Origin: SIG598 sp045605025
GTDB taxonomy: Bacteria; Bacillota; Clostridia; Oscillospirales; Acutalibacteraceae
Reading direction: 5' to 3'
Assembly: GCA_045605025.1 (NCBI GenBank)
Contig: JAZUPE010000058.1
Location: 1-42,021 of the forward strand
DNA length: 42,021 nucleotides
Shown here: positions 39,956-42,021 of the stretch, one piece after another
How positions within the stretch are numbered: the stretch's first letter is position 1
Layout of the letters: each line of letters starts with the position of its first letter
Made by a program: the position numbers and the translations under genes
Notes under the pieces: generated by a model
Seen by the model: the letters and a program-made list of their open reading frames with translations, nothing else
Told to the model about the DNA's origin: nothing
The model's database searches: none

Positions 39956-40333
39956 ATGGCAGGAAAATTCGAAATCAAAACAAGCGATAAAGGCACTCTG
40001 AGCTTTGCTCTCAAGGCAGGCAACGGCGAAGTCATCGCTGTCAGCCAGCAGTACGCCAACCTCAACGCCTGCAAGAAAGGCATCAACAGCGTCAAGCGCA
40101 ACGCTCCCATCGCCAAGATCGAAGACCAGACCGAGGGTGAGGTCATCACCGTTACCAATCCCAAGTTTGAGGTCTACACCGACAAGAAGGGCGAAATCCG
40201 CTTCCGTCTGAAGGCTCGCAACGGTCAGGTCGTCGTCACCGGCGAGGGCTACAAGGCCAAGGCCGGCTGCCTCAAGGGTATTGAGAGCATCCGCCGCAAC
40301 GCTCCCGACGCAGAGATCGTCATTATCGACTGA
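39956..40333 (+). CDS. YegP/UPF0339 (DUF1508) tandem-domain protein
   Basis: The 125-residue protein consists of two copies of the DUF1508 unit: GKFEIKTSDKGTLSFALKAG (residues 3-22) with INSVKRNAP, and PKFEVYTDKKGEIRFRLKAR (about 65-84) with IESIRRNAP. The family is small, cytoplasmic and of unclear function; some members respond to stress. Strong promoter, ribosome site and terminator make it a single-gene transcript, and its codon use suggests good expression. Confidence 0.93.
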   Translation: MAGKFEIKTSDKGTLSFALKAGNGEVIAVSQQYANLNACKKGINSVKRNAPIAKIEDQTEGEVITVTNPKFEVYTDKKGEIRFRLKARNGQVVVTGEGYKAKAGCLKGIESIRRNAPDAEIVIID

Positions 40334-40348
40334 TTCCCGCAATAACAC

Positions 40349-40391
40349 AACCGCCGAACGGTTCCCCGAAAGGTTCCGTCCGGCGGTTTTT
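40349..40391 (+). terminator. Terminator of the YegP-like gene
   Basis: Stem AACCGCCG/CGGCGGTT with an inner ACGG/CCGT pairing, followed by TTTTTC. Confidence 0.8.
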
Positions 40392-40402
40392 CATTATTCT
40401 GG

Positions 40403-40451
40403 CTCCCTCACTGAGGGAGCTGGCACGGCGTAAGCCGTGACTGAGGGAGTG
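40403..40451. repeat. Dispersed double-palindrome intergenic repeat
   Basis: Contains the perfect palindrome CTCCCTCACTGAGGGAG (40403-40419) and the hairpin CACGGC-GTAA-GCCGTG (40424-40439), then GACTGAGGGAGTG. I recall near-identical elements between genes in gut Clostridia genomes; the tail also occurs at 14306-14318. It lies between the convergent yegP-like and def genes. Confidence 0.65.
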
Positions 40452-40458
40452 TCGCACA

Positions 40459-40869
40459 TCAGATCAGCACGCCGTTGCAGTGATCCACCTCGTGCTGAAT
40501 GATCTGGGCGGTGTAGCCGGTGTAGGTCTTGAGCCGTGTCTGCAGCTGCATATTCTGATAGCGCACCTTGATGGTTTTGTAGCGGGTAGTCGGGCGCACT
40601 CCCGACAGGGACAGGCAGCCCTCCTCGGTCTTGTAGGGGTCGCTTCGCCGGATGATCTCGGGATTGAGCATGACCGTGCGCTCCATGCCGTCCACAAAGG
40701 CAATAATACGCTTGCTCACGCCGATCATGTTGGCGGCAAGCCCCACGCAGTCCTCTGCGTGAGCCTTCAGGGTGTCCAGCAGGTCCTGCGCCGTCTGCAG
40801 GTCGGAAGCGTCCGCGTCGGCGGATTTTCTGCCAAGGAACAGTACGTCGTGTATGATAGGTCTGACCAT
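40459..40869 (-). CDS. def: Peptide deformylase
   Basis: Metalloprotease removing the N-formyl group from nascent proteins. The 136-residue protein has the three PDF motifs: VGLAANMIG (family GxGLAAPQ; Pro-Gln replaced by Asn-Met, a pattern I recall in clostridial short PDFs), EEGCLSL (metal-ligand Cys) and QHEVDHCNG (HExxH). Length is short but complete. It begins 3 nt after the Nudix gene stop, so the two form an operon. Confidence 0.9.
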   Translation of the reverse strand: MVRPIIHDVLFLGRKSADADASDLQTAQDLLDTLKAHAEDCVGLAANMIGVSKRIIAFVDGMERTVMLNPEIIRRSDPYKTEEGCLSLSGVRPTTRYKTIKVRYQNMQLQTRLKTYTGYTAQIIQHEVDHCNGVLI

Positions 40870-40872
40870 CTG

Positions 40873-41265
40873 TCAGCACCCTCCTTTCTCAGCGATGATG
40901 CGCGCCAGTATCTCCACGTCCGCGGGGCAGAAATCGTAGTCCGGAATCTGCGACGGGGTGATCCACTGAATGTCGTTGTGCTCGATCATTCTGGGCGTGC
41001 CCTCCGCTATGACGGCGTTGTAAAGAGTCAGATGGACGGTCAGGTCGGGGTATTCGTGTACCACGTCCATGAACACACCGCCGACCCTCAGGGTGACGTC
41101 CAGCTCCTCCCGGCACTCGCGGATGAGCGCCTGCTCGCCGGTTTCGCCCGGCTCCACCTTGCCGCCCACGAATTCCCAAAGCAGCCCGCGCGCCTTGTGG
41201 GCAGGGCGCTGGCATATCATGAATCTGTCGCCGTCCCATATGAGGGCGGCTACTACCTCTGTCAT
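40873..41265 (-). CDS. Nudix hydrolase (MutT-like)
   Basis: Likely pyrophosphohydrolase of oxidised or other nucleoside triphosphates. The 130-residue protein has the Nudix box GGKVEPGETGEQALIRECREEL (G x5 E x7 REUxEE; near residues 34-55) after ALIWDGDRFMICQRP. The overall arrangement resembles MutT/8-oxo-dGTPase, but substrate is not certain. ATG at 41265 chosen (CGGAG 8 nt upstream) over a GTG at 41274. Confidence 0.9.
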   Translation of the reverse strand: MTEVVAALIWDGDRFMICQRPAHKARGLLWEFVGGKVEPGETGEQALIRECREELDVTLRVGGVFMDVVHEYPDLTVHLTLYNAVIAEGTPRMIEHNDIQWITPSQIPDYDFCPADVEILARIIAEKGGC

Positions 41266-41300
41266 GGCTATCACTCCGTGAAGATTGATTATCTGTGTAG

Positions 41301-41328
41301 ATTATAGCACAATCCCGCGGATTTACAA
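41301..41328 (-). promoter_or_regulatory. Promoter for the Nudix-def operon
   Basis: On the minus strand, TTGTAA (41328-41323), a 16-bp spacer and consensus TATAAT (41306-41301), about 35 nt before the ATG at 41265. Confidence 0.55.
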
Positions 41329-41418
41329 TAGCCGGAAGTGACGCGCAGTTGGCACAAAACATTCTGGGAACCAATGGTATTATTGTGACATGATCAATTA
41401 CCGGAGGGAGAAAACAAC

Positions 41419-41973
41419 ATGAAGACAATCGTTAAAATCCTGCTCTGCGTGACCGCTTTTGCCGCTGTTGCGCTTACCTTTGCCGGCTGCGGCGGGGAAA
41501 CCCGTGAGCTTACCCGTGAGGAGCTTCTTGCCGAATCTTACGCCGAAGCCGAACGCATGAACAGCGAAAGCTGGTTTGGCGAGTACAACGGCGAGGAATG
41601 TGAGTTCCTCATGAATCTTACTACCGGTTACGGATATCTTCCTTTTTTTCTGGAGAACGGAACAATGGTCTCCTGCACGCCCTTTGGAGATGGAAGCAAC
41701 CACACCACCCTTATTGCTCTGGGCTCGCCTGACGTAGATTTATACGGCATCAGGCTGGGAGACAGCCTGGAGCAGACCGAGAAGCTGCTTAAGGATCTTG
41801 ATTATGACTACGCTTTCGATCTCTATAGTCACTCGGATTATAGCTACGCCGGCCGCAGCTATGTCAAGGGATACGTCTATATCGATCTGCGCTGTGAATC
41901 TCCCGATAATCCCGACGAGATCACCACGATAAGCGTCAGCGCCCACAACGGGGACAGAATGAGTAAGGATTAA
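41419..41973 (+). CDS. Small lipoprotein, unknown
   Basis: The 184-residue protein has a lipoprotein signal peptide (MKTIVKILLCVTAFAAVALT) with lipobox FAGC at about 21-24, so it should be anchored to the outer face of the membrane. The mature part is acidic and Tyr/Asp-rich, with the segment LYGIRLGDSLEQTEKLLKDL, similar in style to clostridial exported proteins of unknown function. GGAGGGAG precedes the ATG. A strong terminator follows. Confidence 0.85.
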   Translation: MKTIVKILLCVTAFAAVALTFAGCGGETRELTREELLAESYAEAERMNSESWFGEYNGEECEFLMNLTTGYGYLPFFLENGTMVSCTPFGDGSNHTTLIALGSPDVDLYGIRLGDSLEQTEKLLKDLDYDYAFDLYSHSDYSYAGRSYVKGYVYIDLRCESPDNPDEITTISVSAHNGDRMSKD

Positions 41974-41988
41974 CATGGAATGCAAAGC

Positions 41989-42021
41989 GCCCGTGAACCG
42001 GCATAGAATCGGTTCACGGGC
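41989..42021 (+). terminator. Inverted repeat after the lipoprotein gene (likely terminator)
   Basis: Perfect 12-bp stem GCCCGTGAACCG/CGGTTCACGGGC (41989-42000 and 42010-42021) with a 9-nt loop, 15 nt after the stop. The window ends at the stem, so a T-run cannot be checked. Confidence 0.7.

Noticed and set aside
40459..40869. Def with altered first motif as a dead enzyme
   Set aside because: The Asn-Met variant of GLAAPQ is, as I recall, common among short clostridial PDFs, and the metal ligands Cys and HExxH are intact.

Overview
The window reads as chromosomal DNA of a GC-rich gut-type Clostridia, most likely an Oscillospiraceae/Ruminococcaceae relative. This is inferred from Firmicutes gene orders (gdpP-rplI-dnaB and tilS-hpt-ftsH), sigma-A-type promoters, strong AGGAG ribosome sites, PadR/DUF1700/DUF4097 and small-pyrophosphatase families common in that group, and intergenic repeats that I associate with it. 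No tRNA, rRNA, CRISPR array, phage or transposase gene was seen.

Layout. (1) 1-493: four and a part 63-bp tandem repeats plus a palindromic module, then the terminator of the minus-strand block. (2) 494-11244, minus strand: rnj, gdpP, a 721-bp repeat-filled gap, rplI, dnaB, tilS, hpt, ftsH; these are housekeeping genes for RNA decay, c-di-AMP turnover, translation, replication, tRNA modification, purine salvage and membrane proteolysis. (3) 11245-11678: divergent rnj/argC promoter region. (4) 11679-22870, plus strand: an arginine operon argC, a small membrane protein, argJ, argB, a membrane-anchored unknown, argD, argF, carA and a carB::dapF fusion. It covers N-acetylglutamate to citrulline plus carbamoyl phosphate; argG and argH are not here. 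(5) 23124-26308: a lone membrane protein, then a padR/DUF1700/DUF4097 envelope-type module under a promoter with a perfect palindrome. (6) 26470-32592: a tightly packed run of small enzymes (effector-binding-like protein, beta-helix protein, tautomerase, three GNAT domains, HAM1-like NTP pyrophosphatase, PlsC-like acyltransferase with zinc ribbon, pyrophosphatase-like fusion). (7) 32716-42021: HD hydrolase, flavin reductase, membrane protein, polysaccharide deacetylase, marR and citrate synthase, membrane protein, thioredoxin reductase, YegP-like protein, Nudix and peptide deformylase, lipoprotein.

The most notable signal is in the arginine operon. The CarA glutaminase domain has lost both the nucleophilic Cys (Gly at codon 245) and the catalytic His (Lys at codon 328), while the CarB synthetase motifs look intact. 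CarB is also fused in frame to a complete diaminopimelate-epimerase domain, which itself carries Ala where one of the two catalytic Cys is expected. This suggests an arginine-dedicated carbamoyl-phosphate synthetase that uses free ammonia, analogous to animal CPS I, joined to a DapF-like domain that may be non-catalytic or repurposed. That interpretation is inference; the residue changes and the fusion are read directly from the sequence.

Other points of interest are an inverted repeat family flanking the ftsH-rplI block, a hairpin repeat with a compensatory base pair, a 160-residue repeat-bearing Lys/Ala-rich extension on RNase J, and a 17-bp-phased operator-like array in front of marR.
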